Positions 40,743 through 50,356 of a DNA stretch of 64,000 nucleotides are shown here, piece after piece; position 1 is the stretch's first letter, and every line of letters starts with the position of its first letter. Under the pieces are notes generated by a model. That model was given only the letters and a program-made list of their open reading frames with translations. It searched no databases and was not told the DNA's origin. Position numbers and translations under genes: made by a program. The DNA comes from Vibrio plantisponsor (GTDB lineage: Bacteria; Pseudomonadota; Gammaproteobacteria; Enterobacterales; Vibrionaceae), in contig NZ_JABEQC010000001.1 of the NCBI RefSeq assembly GCF_013041605.1, positions 62,001 through 126,000 of the forward strand, read 5' to 3'.

Positions 40743-41681
40743 GTTTCGTCTCACCAATGCCTGTGTGTTCTGCTTTAACATCTGAATGAATTTGGACTCA
40801 ATTTCATTCAAACTCACTGTATCTGGGGTAACCAAATACATATCGGTGACAGGCAGTGACTCATACGGCGGCAACGGCCATAAAAGTTCCTGAGCAACAA
40901 ACGGCTTCGCGCTTTCAACCGTTAATGCACCGAAACCAATTCCTGCCATAATCATGCGTCTGACTTCTTCAAGGTTGGAAGACACCGCCACAAGCTTACC
41001 CCAGAACTGTTGCTGGTCACGGAACTGGGCAATCGCATCTAAGCCCTCACCTGGTTGGTCACTTTCAAAAGAGATGTAAGGCAAACCACGAATGTCTTCC
41101 AACGTTAGATCATGCCTGCCGAAACACGGGTGTGCTCGCCCACAGTAGAAACCCATCTGCTCATAACCAAGAAAATCACACCTGACGCCTGTCTTAGCTA
41201 TTTTCTTGTTGCTAAGGCCAATATGCAGAACACCTTCCGCCACATGGTTAACAATATCTGCGCTGGGGAAAGTATTAACGTTGAAAATCACGTTAGGAAA
41301 CAATCCGTGGTACTGAGCCAGCGTCACATCATAAGCCGGACATTGAAGGTGGCTTGCGATTTCGATAGTTAGCTCACCTTGAATGTTATCAGTCTGGTCA
41401 ACAAACTGATCGGCCATGGTTCCGACAATACGACCAACGGAAGAGACATATTCATACACGCGCATTCCATGCAAAGTGAGGGTGAATACGCCTTTCTTAC
41501 GCAAGATAAGGCGCTTATCCAAATGATCTTCTAATCGCTTAAGAGCGTTACTCACACTTGGTTGGCTCAAGGATAGTCGACGGGCAGCAGCGCTAATCCC
41601 TCCTTCATTCACAATCGTTAAAAAGGTATAGAGCAAATTCCAATCCAGATTACGAAGTAGTCGGTCTTTAGCATTCAGCAT
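40734..41681 (-). CDS. LysR family transcriptional regulator next to the amino-acid transporter/dgc operon
   Basis: 315 residues from ATG 41681, which has AAGGA seven bases upstream; a longer form from 41753 adds a non-conserved leader. The helix-turn-helix lies at about 15-72 (GGISAAARRLSLSQPSVSNA), then the effector-binding domain. It diverges from the ABC binding-protein gene 140 bases away and so is the natural candidate regulator of that transporter and of dgcN-dgcA. A LysR-type D-glutamate-responsive regulator (DgcR) has been described for marine dgc clusters; whether this is it is inference. Confidence 0.88.
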   Translation of the reverse strand: MLNAKDRLLRNLDWNLLYTFLTIVNEGGISAAARRLSLSQPSVSNALKRLEDHLDKRLILRKKGVFTLTLHGMRVYEYVSSVGRIVGTMADQFVDQTDNIQGELTIEIASHLQCPAYDVTLAQYHGLFPNVIFNVNTFPSADIVNHVAEGVLHIGLSNKKIAKTGVRCDFLGYEQMGFYCGRAHPCFGRHDLTLEDIRGLPYISFESDQPGEGLDAIAQFRDQQQFWGKLVAVSSNLEEVRRMIMAGIGFGALTVESAKPFVAQELLWPLPPYESLPVTDMYLVTPDTVSLNEIESKFIQMLKQNTQALVRRNLS

Positions 41682-41821
41682 CTCATTGTCCTTTTCCTGT
41701 CTTATCCATAGCGAGAGGCTATGTATATCATATTTATTTATCATTATGGACATTAGCTAACTTTGCACATACTCAATAAACAACAATTCCAATCTGCAAC
41801 CATTACGAAAAGGACATCACA

Positions 41822-42601
41822 ATGGCAAAAGCAAAATTACTCAGCACTTTACTGGCTTCAGGCATCGCCCTTCTTGCTTCTACTGGTGCGGCAGCCGAAA
41901 CGTTAAAAATTGGCACCGAAGGCGCTTACCCTCCATTTAACTATTACACCGCGGACGGTCAGCTAGCGGGTTTTGATATCGAAATTGGCAAAGCGTTGTG
42001 CGCCAACATGAAAATTGAGTGTGAGTTTGTCGCACAAGATTGGGACGGCATTATTCCAGCGCTGCTTGCAGGTAAATACGATGTGATTCTGGCTTCAATG
42101 TTTATTACTGATGAGCGCAAAAAGCAGGTCTCTTTCAGCGCGCCATACCAAGCATCAGCAATGACTTTCGTTGTTGATAAGAATTCCGGCATCAAAGATG
42201 TCTCTCCTGCTGCAATGAAAGGCATGATCATCGGTGCTCAAAGCTCTACTACTCAGGCGGAATACCTTCTTGCTCAATACCCAGATTCTGAAATTCGCCT
42301 TTATCCAACGCAAGATGCTGTAAACCTTGATTTGGCAAGCGGCCGTATTGATGCACAAGCTGGTGACATTATGCCCATGACAGATTGGATAAACTCTGAA
42401 GACGGCTCTTGCTGTCAAAAAGCGGGCAACTTAATTACTGACCGCACATATGTGGGCGACGGCGTGGGAATGGCGCTGCGCAAAGAAGATGAAGAGTTAC
42501 TAAAGCGCTTGAATCAGGCTCTGGAAAACATCATCGCAGACGGCACGTATAAGAAAATTAATGATGAGTTCTTCTCAATCAACCTTTTAACGCTTCAGTA
42601 A
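41822..42601 (+). CDS. Amino-acid ABC transporter, periplasmic binding protein
   Basis: 259 residues. A signal peptide (LLSTLLASGIALLASTGAAA, cleavage near AAAE) is followed by an SBP_bac_3 domain: LKIGTEGAYPPFNYYTADGQ, FDIEIGKALCANM, DWDGIIPALLAGKYDV. The residues around the ligand pocket resemble the lysine/arginine/ornithine and octopine-type binding proteins. A basic or glutamate-like amino acid is thus probable. AAGGACATCACA precedes the ATG. First gene of the transporter-dgc operon. Confidence 0.9.
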   Translation: MAKAKLLSTLLASGIALLASTGAAAETLKIGTEGAYPPFNYYTADGQLAGFDIEIGKALCANMKIECEFVAQDWDGIIPALLAGKYDVILASMFITDERKKQVSFSAPYQASAMTFVVDKNSGIKDVSPAAMKGMIIGAQSSTTQAEYLLAQYPDSEIRLYPTQDAVNLDLASGRIDAQAGDIMPMTDWINSEDGSCCQKAGNLITDRTYVGDGVGMALRKEDEELLKRLNQALENIIADGTYKKINDEFFSINLLTLQ

Positions 42602-42704
42602 GACCCAAAATATCAATAGGCAAATCGCTATTTAGTAACAACGTCATGGGTGGTAGTACGCCACCCAAACCATTGCGAAACAATAACTCAAAGAGACACG
42701 TGTA

Positions 42705-43421
42705 ATGGAATATCTGATGTATCTCAGTTTTGGTGACCAAGGTTGGGGAGATGAATTACTGAAAGGCTTAGCCATAACGCTGGGACTTGCACTCTGTGCT
42801 CTACCCGTTGGTATGGTGATTGGAACTGGCGTTGCGGCTTTGTCCGTCAGCATTAGACCTGCTCATCGTTGGTTTGCAACCACCTATACCACTGTGTTGA
42901 GAGGTCTTCCCGAGCTGCTTACGCTGTTCATCATCTACCACGGTGTTGGGTTACTGATTAACAAAACACTGAAATGGCTTGACCCAAGTAACAGCTTTTT
43001 TGAGTTAAACCCTTTTGGTGCAGGTGTGATTGCACTGGGACTGGTTTTCAGCAGCTATGCAGCCGAGGTATTGCGCGGAGCCTGGAAAGCCATGGACAAA
43101 GGACAACGAGAAGCAGGCTATTCATTGTCGATGAGTCCTTGGCAGATTTTCTGGCACATTGAACGACCACAATTATTACGCCTTGCTTTACCGGGCTTAG
43201 GCAATCTGTGGATTAACTTACTCAAAGACACTGCACTCGTTTCGGTGATTGCTTTGAACGACTTAATGCGAGCCGCCAACATAGCCGTTGGTGCGACCAA
43301 GAAACCGTTTCTGTTTTACCTGACTATCTGTTTGGTTTATTGGGCCATATGCGCTTGTTGCGAGCGTTTGTTATCAACCATGGAAACCCACTCTAAACGT
43401 GGTATCCGCGTAAGCCGTTGA
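42705..43421 (+). CDS. Amino-acid ABC transporter permease
   Basis: 238-residue inner-membrane permease with about five helices, of the HisM/GlnP (HEQRO) family. The EAA loop that docks the ATPase is EAGYSLSMSPWQIFWHIERP (about 138-158), and the N-terminal WGDELLKGLAITLGLALCAL is typical. It pairs with the permease that begins 10 bases after its stop. No ATPase gene follows. Confidence 0.9.
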   Translation: MEYLMYLSFGDQGWGDELLKGLAITLGLALCALPVGMVIGTGVAALSVSIRPAHRWFATTYTTVLRGLPELLTLFIIYHGVGLLINKTLKWLDPSNSFFELNPFGAGVIALGLVFSSYAAEVLRGAWKAMDKGQREAGYSLSMSPWQIFWHIERPQLLRLALPGLGNLWINLLKDTALVSVIALNDLMRAANIAVGATKKPFLFYLTICLVYWAICACCERLLSTMETHSKRGIRVSR

Positions 43422-43431
43422 GGAAAGGACG

Positions 43432-44151
43432 ATGCTAGAGTTTATTGAAAAATTCTCCCCTATGCTCCTTAGTGGCGCATGGATGACCATTAAGATTACC
43501 GTTGTGTCTGTGGTTATCGCTGCAATCCTTGCCTTACCTATGTCTATTTTGCGAATTCAAAAGTCCGCTGTTTGCCGCGTGCCTGTGCAGGTGTTTATTT
43601 CCTTCTTTCGCGGCACGCCGCTGATTGCTCAGCTGTTTTTGGTTTACTATGGGTCTGGTCAGTTCCGACCATTTCTAATGGAAATGGGATTGTGGCAATT
43701 CTTTAGAGATCCGATGAACTGTGCGTTACTCACATTCACGCTCAACTCTCTGGCGTATCAAACTGAAATTATGCGCGGTGCCATTCAATCAGTAGATGCG
43801 GGTGAAATTGAAGCCGCCAAATCGATGGGAATGAACAACAGCCTGCTGTATCGACACATAGTGTTACCCCTCGCCTACCGAATTGCCTTTCCGGCATTAG
43901 GTAATGAATGCATTTTGATGCTCAAAGGAGGCGCTGTCGCGAGTGTCATTACGGTAATGGACTTAATGGGTCAGACGCGTCGAGCGTTTTCCCAGACATT
44001 CGATATATCAACCTATTTTCTCGCGGCTTTGATGTATCTGGTGATCACCACCAGCTTTGTCATCGCTTGGCGCTACGCTGAACGTTATCTGTATCGACAT
44101 CAGATCCAACGATCACCGAATAAACCCGTACTTCAAACAGCAACAAATTAA
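43432..44151 (+). CDS. Amino-acid ABC transporter permease
   Basis: 239 residues, second permease of the heterodimer. Helices include MLLSGAWMTIKITVVSVVIA. The conserved SFFRGTPLIAQLFLVYYG and the EAA loop IEAAKSMGMNNSLLYRHIVL are present. GGAAAGGACG precedes the ATG. It is followed, 76 bases on, by dgcN rather than by the ATP-binding subunit that normally completes such operons. Confidence 0.9.
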   Translation: MLEFIEKFSPMLLSGAWMTIKITVVSVVIAAILALPMSILRIQKSAVCRVPVQVFISFFRGTPLIAQLFLVYYGSGQFRPFLMEMGLWQFFRDPMNCALLTFTLNSLAYQTEIMRGAIQSVDAGEIEAAKSMGMNNSLLYRHIVLPLAYRIAFPALGNECILMLKGGAVASVITVMDLMGQTRRAFSQTFDISTYFLAALMYLVITTSFVIAWRYAERYLYRHQIQRSPNKPVLQTATN

Positions 44152-44227
44152 CTTTGATATCAACAAACAAACGTCTACAGGGGCACAGCTCTTGGGGATT
44201 CGCATTATCTGAACAAGGATTTATACG

Positions 44228-45250
44228 ATGAATACAATTGAACTAAAAACACCTTATTTAGTATTTCTTGGTGACGCTAATGATCTTCTTATGGCGAAAG
44301 TCGCGAAAGGCGTCGCACACTGGCGTCCTGAAAAGTGCCTTGCTCAATATCGCCTCGCTGGCGCTAAAGCCGATTTGGGCTTACCTGAAATGAATCCTCG
44401 CGAAGCGGCGGCTTGCGGCGCAAAAACCTTTATTCTTGGCTTAGCACCTGTGGGTGGGACACTGCCAGAAGAGTGGCTGGATCTGCTGATTGAAGCAATG
44501 GAAGCTGGTTTAGATATCGCAAGCGGTTTGCACATGAGACTGAACGATATTCCACGTTTAGTTGAAGCGGCAGAACGTACAGGCCAAAAGCTGCTTGATG
44601 TGCGAGTTCCTCAGGGCAAAATGGTGTGTGGTACTGGCCTTCCTCGTTCGGGCAAAAGATTACTCAGCGTAGGTACAGACTGCTGTGTTGGCAAAATGTT
44701 TACTACGCTCGCTATCCATCGTGAAATGGAAAAACGCGGCATTCCAGCAACTTTCCGTGCAACAGGTCAAACCGGTATTCTGATTGAAGGAAATGGTGTA
44801 CCCGTTGATGCGGTTGTGTCTGATTTTATCTCTGGCATGGTAGAGACACTAACGCCAGATAACGCGCCAGAACATTGGGACATTATCGAAGGTCAAGGTT
44901 CCCTGCTACACCCAGCCTATGCTGGCGTAAGTTTAGGGCTGCTTCATGGCGCTCAGGCTGATGTCATCATAGTGTGTCACGAAGCTGGCCGTGTTCAAAT
45001 GGACGAAATGCCTGGCTTTACTGTTCCAGATCTGCAAACCGTTATCGACATCAACCTCACTATGGGTCGCGTCACCAATCCAAATATCCGTTTAGGCGGC
45101 ATTGCTCTTAACACTGTAAATCTCAACCAAGAACAAGCATTGGCAGAGATCGCACGAGTAGAGAAACAGTTCGGTGTGCCTGTTGTCGACCCAGTCCGCA
45201 CAGGTGTCGCATCAATTGTCGATCAGCTTGAAGAGGTTTGTTATGCGTAA
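44228..45250 (+). CDS. dgcN: D-glutamate N-acetyltransferase DgcN (DUF1611)
   Basis: 340 residues. DUF1611 family with an N-terminal Rossmann-like part and a P-loop NTPase-like core: TDCCVGKMFTTLAIHREMEK (about 156-175). Conserved blocks FRATGQTGILIEGNGVPVDA and IEGQGSLLHPAYAGVSLGLL are also present. DgcN acetylates D-glutamate to N-acetyl-D-glutamate; the next enzyme, DgcA, epimerises it to the L form. AAGGA precedes the ATG. It overlaps dgcA by 8 bases. The assignment rests on the family plus the dgcA neighbour, and is strong. Confidence 0.9.
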   Translation: MNTIELKTPYLVFLGDANDLLMAKVAKGVAHWRPEKCLAQYRLAGAKADLGLPEMNPREAAACGAKTFILGLAPVGGTLPEEWLDLLIEAMEAGLDIASGLHMRLNDIPRLVEAAERTGQKLLDVRVPQGKMVCGTGLPRSGKRLLSVGTDCCVGKMFTTLAIHREMEKRGIPATFRATGQTGILIEGNGVPVDAVVSDFISGMVETLTPDNAPEHWDIIEGQGSLLHPAYAGVSLGLLHGAQADVIIVCHEAGRVQMDEMPGFTVPDLQTVIDINLTMGRVTNPNIRLGGIALNTVNLNQEQALAEIARVEKQFGVPVVDPVRTGVASIVDQLEEVCYA

Positions 45251-46226
45251 GATGTCGATCAAGGTTGAACAGTGGCCACTGCATGAACCTTTTGTCATCT
45301 CTCGTATGGCTCCGATGCTGCACGGTGAAGTGGTTGTTGTGGAAGTCGAAGAATCTGGTTGTGTCGGTCGCGGTGAATGTGAGCGTATGGATGTATTCGA
45401 GCCTGAATATCCCGACGTTCTGGCTATGGTTGAAGCGTTCAAATCTGAAGTGGAATCGGGTATTAGCCGCGATAAACTTCGCGAAGTGATGCCCGCAGGC
45501 GCAGCTCGCAACGCGATTGACTGCGCTTTGTTCGAACTTGAAGCTAAGCAGAACAAACAGTCGGCATGGCAAATGGCTGGCTTTAAAGAGGCACCCAAGC
45601 AAGTCACCACAGTATTTACGCTTTCTTTAGATACGCCGGAAAAAATGGCTAAAGCGGCGGCGGCGCAAAAAGACCGCCCCATTCTGAAACTGAAACTTGG
45701 CCGTGAAGGTGATTTAGAACGCGTGAAAGCGGTTCGTGAAGCTGCACCCAATGTACGTTTGGTTATAGATGCCAACACAGGCTGGAGCTTTGAACAGCTA
45801 AAAACTTACTTGCCGGAACTTGCCAAACTTGGCGTAGAAATGGTGGAACAACCGTTAAACGATCAAGAAGAACATCTGTTGGAAACCATCACGCCAGAGC
45901 TGCCAATTACCGCAGATGAATCCTGTATCGACCGCTCGTCACTAGCTAAATTGAAAGGGCGTTATCAAGCCGTCAACATCAAGCTTGATAAAACGGGCGG
46001 TATGACAGAAGCGTTAGACTTGCTTAAAGACGCACAAGATATGGGTTTTGAAATCATGGTCGGTTGTATGATTGGAACATCACTGGCGATGGCTCCTGCC
46101 CTGCTTTTGGCTCAACAAGCTCGCTGGGTCGATATCGACGGGCCGCTACTGCTGTCGAAAGATCGCTCTCCGTCTCTCCATTATCATCAAAGCCAAGTTG
46201 AGCCTAACCAAGCAGTTTGGGGGTAG
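45243..46226 (+). CDS. dgcA: N-acetyl-D-glutamate racemase DgcA (enolase superfamily)
   Basis: 327 residues, enolase superfamily, dipeptide-epimerase-like subgroup. The capping domain is at about 1-115 and the barrel follows. Catalytic and metal residues in order: PILKLKLG (KxK), VIDANTG, MVEQPL, ITADESC and NIKLDKTGG. The first ATG lies inside the dgcN end (8-base overlap), so translation is coupled. With dgcN it converts D-glutamate to N-acetyl-L-glutamate, an intermediate of arginine metabolism. A terminator follows at 46296. Confidence 0.9.
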   Translation: MRKMSIKVEQWPLHEPFVISRMAPMLHGEVVVVEVEESGCVGRGECERMDVFEPEYPDVLAMVEAFKSEVESGISRDKLREVMPAGAARNAIDCALFELEAKQNKQSAWQMAGFKEAPKQVTTVFTLSLDTPEKMAKAAAAQKDRPILKLKLGREGDLERVKAVREAAPNVRLVIDANTGWSFEQLKTYLPELAKLGVEMVEQPLNDQEEHLLETITPELPITADESCIDRSSLAKLKGRYQAVNIKLDKTGGMTEALDLLKDAQDMGFEIMVGCMIGTSLAMAPALLLAQQARWVDIDGPLLLSKDRSPSLHYHQSQVEPNQAVWG

Positions 46227-46295
46227 TTCTGTAATCTGCTGAACTATCTGCTACTGAACTATCTGCATCTGCACTAAGCTCTGCTTTAATATCCT

Positions 46296-46331
46296 AACGC
46301 TCGCCAACTGGTGGGCGTTTTTATTTTTAGA
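46296..46331 (+). terminator. Rho-independent terminator of the transporter-dgc operon
   Basis: AACGCTCGCC pairs with GGTGGGCGTT (two G-T pairs) around an AACT loop, followed by TTTTATTTTT. Confidence 0.85.
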
Positions 46332-46774
46332 GTTCAAACTTCAAAATAAAATTTAATGAACTATCTTTAAACCCACCAACACAATTAAATATTAATTCAC
46401 ATTTATTATATTTATAGTCAATCGGATACTATCCGGATAAAAGCCCTCAAAATCAGCACTTCCAATAAAAATCGTTTAACTAAATTTTGTATTAATTTCA
46501 TAATCTTAAAAACAATTCACACACTGAAATTGTTTCCAATTTGTTTCATTTGTTAGTTTTTAATTATGCCTTTAATAATTTTGTGCGGTAAAATCATTCA
46601 ACAAACAAAATGGTCAACAGCATTAATTATTAATATTTGCCATATCTATTGAATATATTTTCATCTTTAAAACATCTTAGTGATTATTTATTCGTTAGTA
46701 ACCCAAATATTCATTTTTAGTATTGGTAACAGTTGATTTGATTTTCGAATGTAAGCGGTCGAGTCTTCGGACAA
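46332..46774. promoter_or_regulatory. AT-rich intergenic region before the AraC regulator, with an ARG-box-like site
   Basis: About 440 strongly AT-rich bases. TGAATATATTTTCA at 46650-46663 differs by one base from the ArgR operator core TGAAT-W4-ATTCA. In DNA this AT-rich such a match may be chance. No gene was recognised. Confidence 0.35.
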
Positions 46775-47839
46775 ATGGAGTGCTTACTATTAGCAGGATG
46801 CGCTGACATAAGTATGCCTAAAACTTCTTCACAGCACAGAATTGGAATTTTCATCCCAAATGAATGCTCTTTGCTTACATTGGGAGCGATCAGCGAGCCT
46901 TTTGCGCAGGTGAACAAAATTCTGGGTGAAGAGAAATTCCAGCTTATCTATGTGGGAGAAAAGGCAGGAGCAAACATCGAAATCAGTGGTTTACCACATT
47001 CGATAGCAAGCCCCCCTATCACCTTGGTCACGCAAGCAAGCCTCGCAGACATTTCCCAATACGATGCGCTTATCATTGCCAGTGAACAACAACCAAAAGC
47101 CCCCTTCTCGAACACCGCTCAACTCGCGCTGCAACACTACTATCAGCAAGAAAACACATTCATTATCAGTGTTCAGGCTGGCTGTTTCTGGCTACTGGAT
47201 AATGGCATAGGGCTCGACGAATCATGGGCGATTCACTGGCGCTGGGAAGATGAAATAAAAACAAAATACCCAGACCTTACTGTTCAATACGAACACTTTC
47301 GTCAGTCCGCCAAGTTGGCAAGCTGCGCGAGTTATTCCGACTGCCTCGATTTATTAATGGCGTATCTCGCCAAGTATGAAAGCCAAGTAGCCGCGCGATC
47401 CGTCGCTGATGAGTTGTACCTAGACAAAGACAAACAGTCGGCACAACAACGAAATGCCACATCAGATGATGAACTAACGAATGGCGGACTGGAAAACATC
47501 GAGCTGCCTCCAAGGCTCGAAAAAGCCATATCACTAATGGAGAGCAATCTGGAAGAACCTTTGTCAGCAGACATGATCGCCGATTTAGTGCATGTATCGA
47601 GACGCCAGCTAGAGCGACTTTTCAAACGTTATCTAGACACCATGCCGGCTCGTTACTACCTGCAGTTGAGATTAAAGAAAGCGCGGGATCTGTTACAGAC
47701 CACCAATTTGTCAGTGGTACAAATCGGCCTGACCTGTGGGTTCTCAAGTGGCCCGCATTTTTCGTCTGCTTATAAATCGTATTTTGAAATCACACCCAGA
47801 GAAGAGAGGTCAAAACGTTTATATGCAACCAAGATTTAA
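46775..47839 (+). CDS. GlxA/ArgR-like AraC family transcriptional regulator
   Basis: 354 residues from 46775, or 341 from ATG 46814 (MPKTSSQHRIGIFIPNE), which fits the family start better; neither has a clear ribosome site. DJ-1/PfpI-like domain (about 20-200, with SVQAGCFWLLDNG and HWRWEDEI), then the AraC domain (about 250-350, LVHVSRRQLERLFKRYLD and FSSGPHFSSAYKSYF). The GlxA/ArgR group includes the arginine regulator of Pseudomonas. Sitting between dgcNA and the arginine succinyltransferase genes, it probably controls one or both. Confidence 0.87.
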   Translation: MECLLLAGCADISMPKTSSQHRIGIFIPNECSLLTLGAISEPFAQVNKILGEEKFQLIYVGEKAGANIEISGLPHSIASPPITLVTQASLADISQYDALIIASEQQPKAPFSNTAQLALQHYYQQENTFIISVQAGCFWLLDNGIGLDESWAIHWRWEDEIKTKYPDLTVQYEHFRQSAKLASCASYSDCLDLLMAYLAKYESQVAARSVADELYLDKDKQSAQQRNATSDDELTNGGLENIELPPRLEKAISLMESNLEEPLSADMIADLVHVSRRQLERLFKRYLDTMPARYYLQLRLKKARDLLQTTNLSVVQIGLTCGFSSGPHFSSAYKSYFEITPREERSKRLYATKI

Positions 47840-48081
47840 TGTAAAAAAGCGACCTCACATTTGTTAATAAAAGGTGAAAATCTATAAAAACTGGTCGTTT
47901 TTACGAACGTAATGTCGTAACTCGTCGCGTATTCTGAAAGTGATGGAACTGTTCACAGAGGCAAACACAATGACGTTTCCCTTTATCAGAGCCGAAGAGT
48001 CCTGAGTAAGAATCGGATACTGGCCTTGCTCATTTGAGTAAGTAATAGAAGCGTTGTTAGATACAAAATAAGGTTAAATCC

Positions 48082-49095
48082 ATGATTGTATTACGTCCTG
48101 TCAAACTGACTGATTTAGGCAACATAGAAAAGCTTGCGGTAGATAGCGGCCCAATGGTGTGCACTCTGCCGGCGAAGCTCGAACACCTATTGCAGAAAAT
48201 TGAGCAGTCCATTTACTCATTCGAACAAGACGTTTTTTGTCCGGGCGAAGAATCTTACTTCTTTGTATTGGAAGAGACCGACACCGGGCATTTGTTGGGC
48301 ACGGGAGCCATCAACGCGTTAGCGGGATATCGTCAGGCGTTCTACTCGTTTCGCAACGACATTATTATCCACTCCTCGCGAGAGTTAAATGTTCACAGCC
48401 GTATTCACGCATTGACGCTGAATCATGACTTAAGTGACCACTCTCAACTGTGCTCTTTTTATATTGATCCATCGCAGCGCCACACGCTTTCTCCGGCGTT
48501 AATCACGCTAGGACGTTTGATGTTCATGAATGCGAACTCTAACCGATTCGCGAATGAATGGATGGCGGTGCTGCCGGGTATTGCAGACACCCAAGGCCGC
48601 GCTCCTTTTTGGGAACACGTTGGTCGCAAATTTTTCGGCATGGACTACAACCAAGTCGAATATTACAACGGCACACGCGACAAAGCGTTTGTTGCAGAAC
48701 TGATGCCTCACTATCCACTTTACGTGCCTCTTATTGACGAAGAAGCACAAGCGGTTATGGGACAAGTTCATCAAGATGCTGAACTTCAATATCAGCTCTT
48801 AAATGACCAAGGTTTTGAGCCAGACAAGTATGTGGAAATCTTCGATGCTGGCCCTATTTTGACGGCTCCGCACAATGCGTTGCCTATTTGTCTGAATATG
48901 AAAACCGGGTCACTGGTCGGTGAACCTCTTCACGCTGACACAAAGCAATACTTGGTTGGTTACCAAGGAGCCAAAGGCTTCTGTGCGTTTATCGCCGAGG
49001 GAAACCAAACAGAGGATCGACTGATCATTACTAAAGAATTGATGGAAGAAGTGGGCCTGACTCAACACCAGAAGGTGTGGTTCTTAGCCCTGTAG
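48082..49095 (+). CDS. aruF: Arginine N-succinyltransferase, alpha-type subunit (AruF/AstA-like)
   Basis: 337 residues. It succinylates arginine (and, in pseudomonads, ornithine) as the first step of the AST pathway. AstA landmarks: MIVLRPVKLTDLGNIEKLA, FRNDIIIHSSRELNVHSRI, SQLCSFYIDPSQR and FDAGPILTAP. It is more divergent than the following copy, with a substituted C-terminal half. In Pseudomonas the enzyme is a heteromer of two such paralogues (AruF and AruG), and the tandem arrangement here matches that. The next gene follows after 42 bases. Confidence 0.87.
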   Translation: MIVLRPVKLTDLGNIEKLAVDSGPMVCTLPAKLEHLLQKIEQSIYSFEQDVFCPGEESYFFVLEETDTGHLLGTGAINALAGYRQAFYSFRNDIIIHSSRELNVHSRIHALTLNHDLSDHSQLCSFYIDPSQRHTLSPALITLGRLMFMNANSNRFANEWMAVLPGIADTQGRAPFWEHVGRKFFGMDYNQVEYYNGTRDKAFVAELMPHYPLYVPLIDEEAQAVMGQVHQDAELQYQLLNDQGFEPDKYVEIFDAGPILTAPHNALPICLNMKTGSLVGEPLHADTKQYLVGYQGAKGFCAFIAEGNQTEDRLIITKELMEEVGLTQHQKVWFLAL

Positions 49096-49137
49096 TCTCT
49101 TCTCTCTTTTCAGGAAAAATAACAAGGAATTTAAACT

Positions 49138-50193
49138 ATGATGGTAATTCGCCCAGTCACTAGGGATGACAAGCAAGCTTTATTAAAACTGGCGACCAAA
49201 ACCGGTGTAGGTTTTACGTCGCTACCAAACAATGAAGCGAGATTGGCAGCACGTATTGAGCGTATGATCGAGACATGGGAAGGGAAAGCACCTATTCACG
49301 ATCAAGGCTATCTATTTGTATTGGAAGATACGGAAAGTAAACAAGTGGTTGGTATCAGTGGCGTGGAAGTCGCAATTGGTCTAACAGAACCTTGGTATGA
49401 TTTCCGTGTTGGCACTTTGGTACATGCGTCAAAGGAGCTTAATGTGTATACCCAAATGCCAACGCTTTTCCTCAGCAACGACCACACAGGTTACAGTGAA
49501 CTTTGTACACTGTTCTTAGACCCTGATTACCGCAAAGATAAGAACGGTCACTTGCTGTCGAAAAGTCGCATGCTATTTATGTCTACCTTTGAAGACAAAT
49601 TTGCAGACAAGCTGATCGCTGAGATGCGCGGCGTGTCTGATGAGAACGGTAACTCGCCATTCTGGGAAAGTTTGGGGCGTCACTTCTTCTCTATCGACTT
49701 TAGCGAAGCAGATTACCTGACAGGCATAGGTCAAAAAGCGTTTATCGCCGAACTTATGCCTAAACACCCGATGTATGTTGATTTCTTAACAGAAGAAGCA
49801 AAAGCGGTAATTGCAGAAGTGCACGAAAGCACCCTTCCTGCACGTAAGATCCTTGAAAGTGAAGGTATGCGTTATGAAGGCTACATCGACATTTTTGATG
49901 CAGGCCCTACGCTTGAAGCGTACACCAAAGATCTTCGCATTGTTCGAGAGAGTGAAACTCGTAAAGTTTTGATTTCAGATACTTATCACGAAACAGAATC
50001 AACACTGCTTGTTGGCAACCTTGATTACCGTAATTATCGAGCCATCATTGGTTGTCAGCCTTGCACAGAAACAGAAATTACCCTGTCTCCGGCACAAGCA
50101 GAGATTTTAAATGTTGCGAATGGCGACTTGATTCGAGTTGCGCCACTGTTTGCAAAAGAAGAGTGTCGCGAAGAGCTCGCTCAATCCGAGTAA
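49138..50193 (+). CDS. astA: Arginine N-succinyltransferase (AruG/AstA)
   Basis: 351 residues, the canonical form of the enzyme. Diagnostic stretches: [69 protein letters not shown] and [15 protein letters not shown]. It uses succinyl-CoA to make N2-succinylarginine in the cytoplasm. AAGGAATTTAAACT precedes the ATG. It follows its paralogue in the same operon and precedes astB. Either homodimer or heteromer with the upstream paralogue is possible. Confidence 0.92.
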   Translation: MMVIRPVTRDDKQALLKLATKTGVGFTSLPNNEARLAARIERMIETWEGKAPIHDQGYLFVLEDTESKQVVGISGVEVAIGLTEPWYDFRVGTLVHASKELNVYTQMPTLFLSNDHTGYSELCTLFLDPDYRKDKNGHLLSKSRMLFMSTFEDKFADKLIAEMRGVSDENGNSPFWESLGRHFFSIDFSEADYLTGIGQKAFIAELMPKHPMYVDFLTEEAKAVIAEVHESTLPARKILESEGMRYEGYIDIFDAGPTLEAYTKDLRIVRESETRKVLISDTYHETESTLLVGNLDYRNYRAIIGCQPCTETEITLSPAQAEILNVANGDLIRVAPLFAKEECREELAQSE

Positions 50194-50356
50194 TTGAATA
50201 TTCATGGCAGAAAATGCCCTCGCGCCTTAATCGGTACACTTGTTAGAGATTTATCGGTTAATTCGCTGGGGTAGACAAACAATAACAACGTACCCTGCCC
50301 AAACTGTTTACCTCGCCTACTCTTCCCATTGAGTAGGCTGATAGGAGTCTAAAATT

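Noticed and set aside
45123..45778. Long minus-strand frames opposite dgcA
   Set aside because: Shadow frames of a well-supported enzyme; composition driven by its codon bias.
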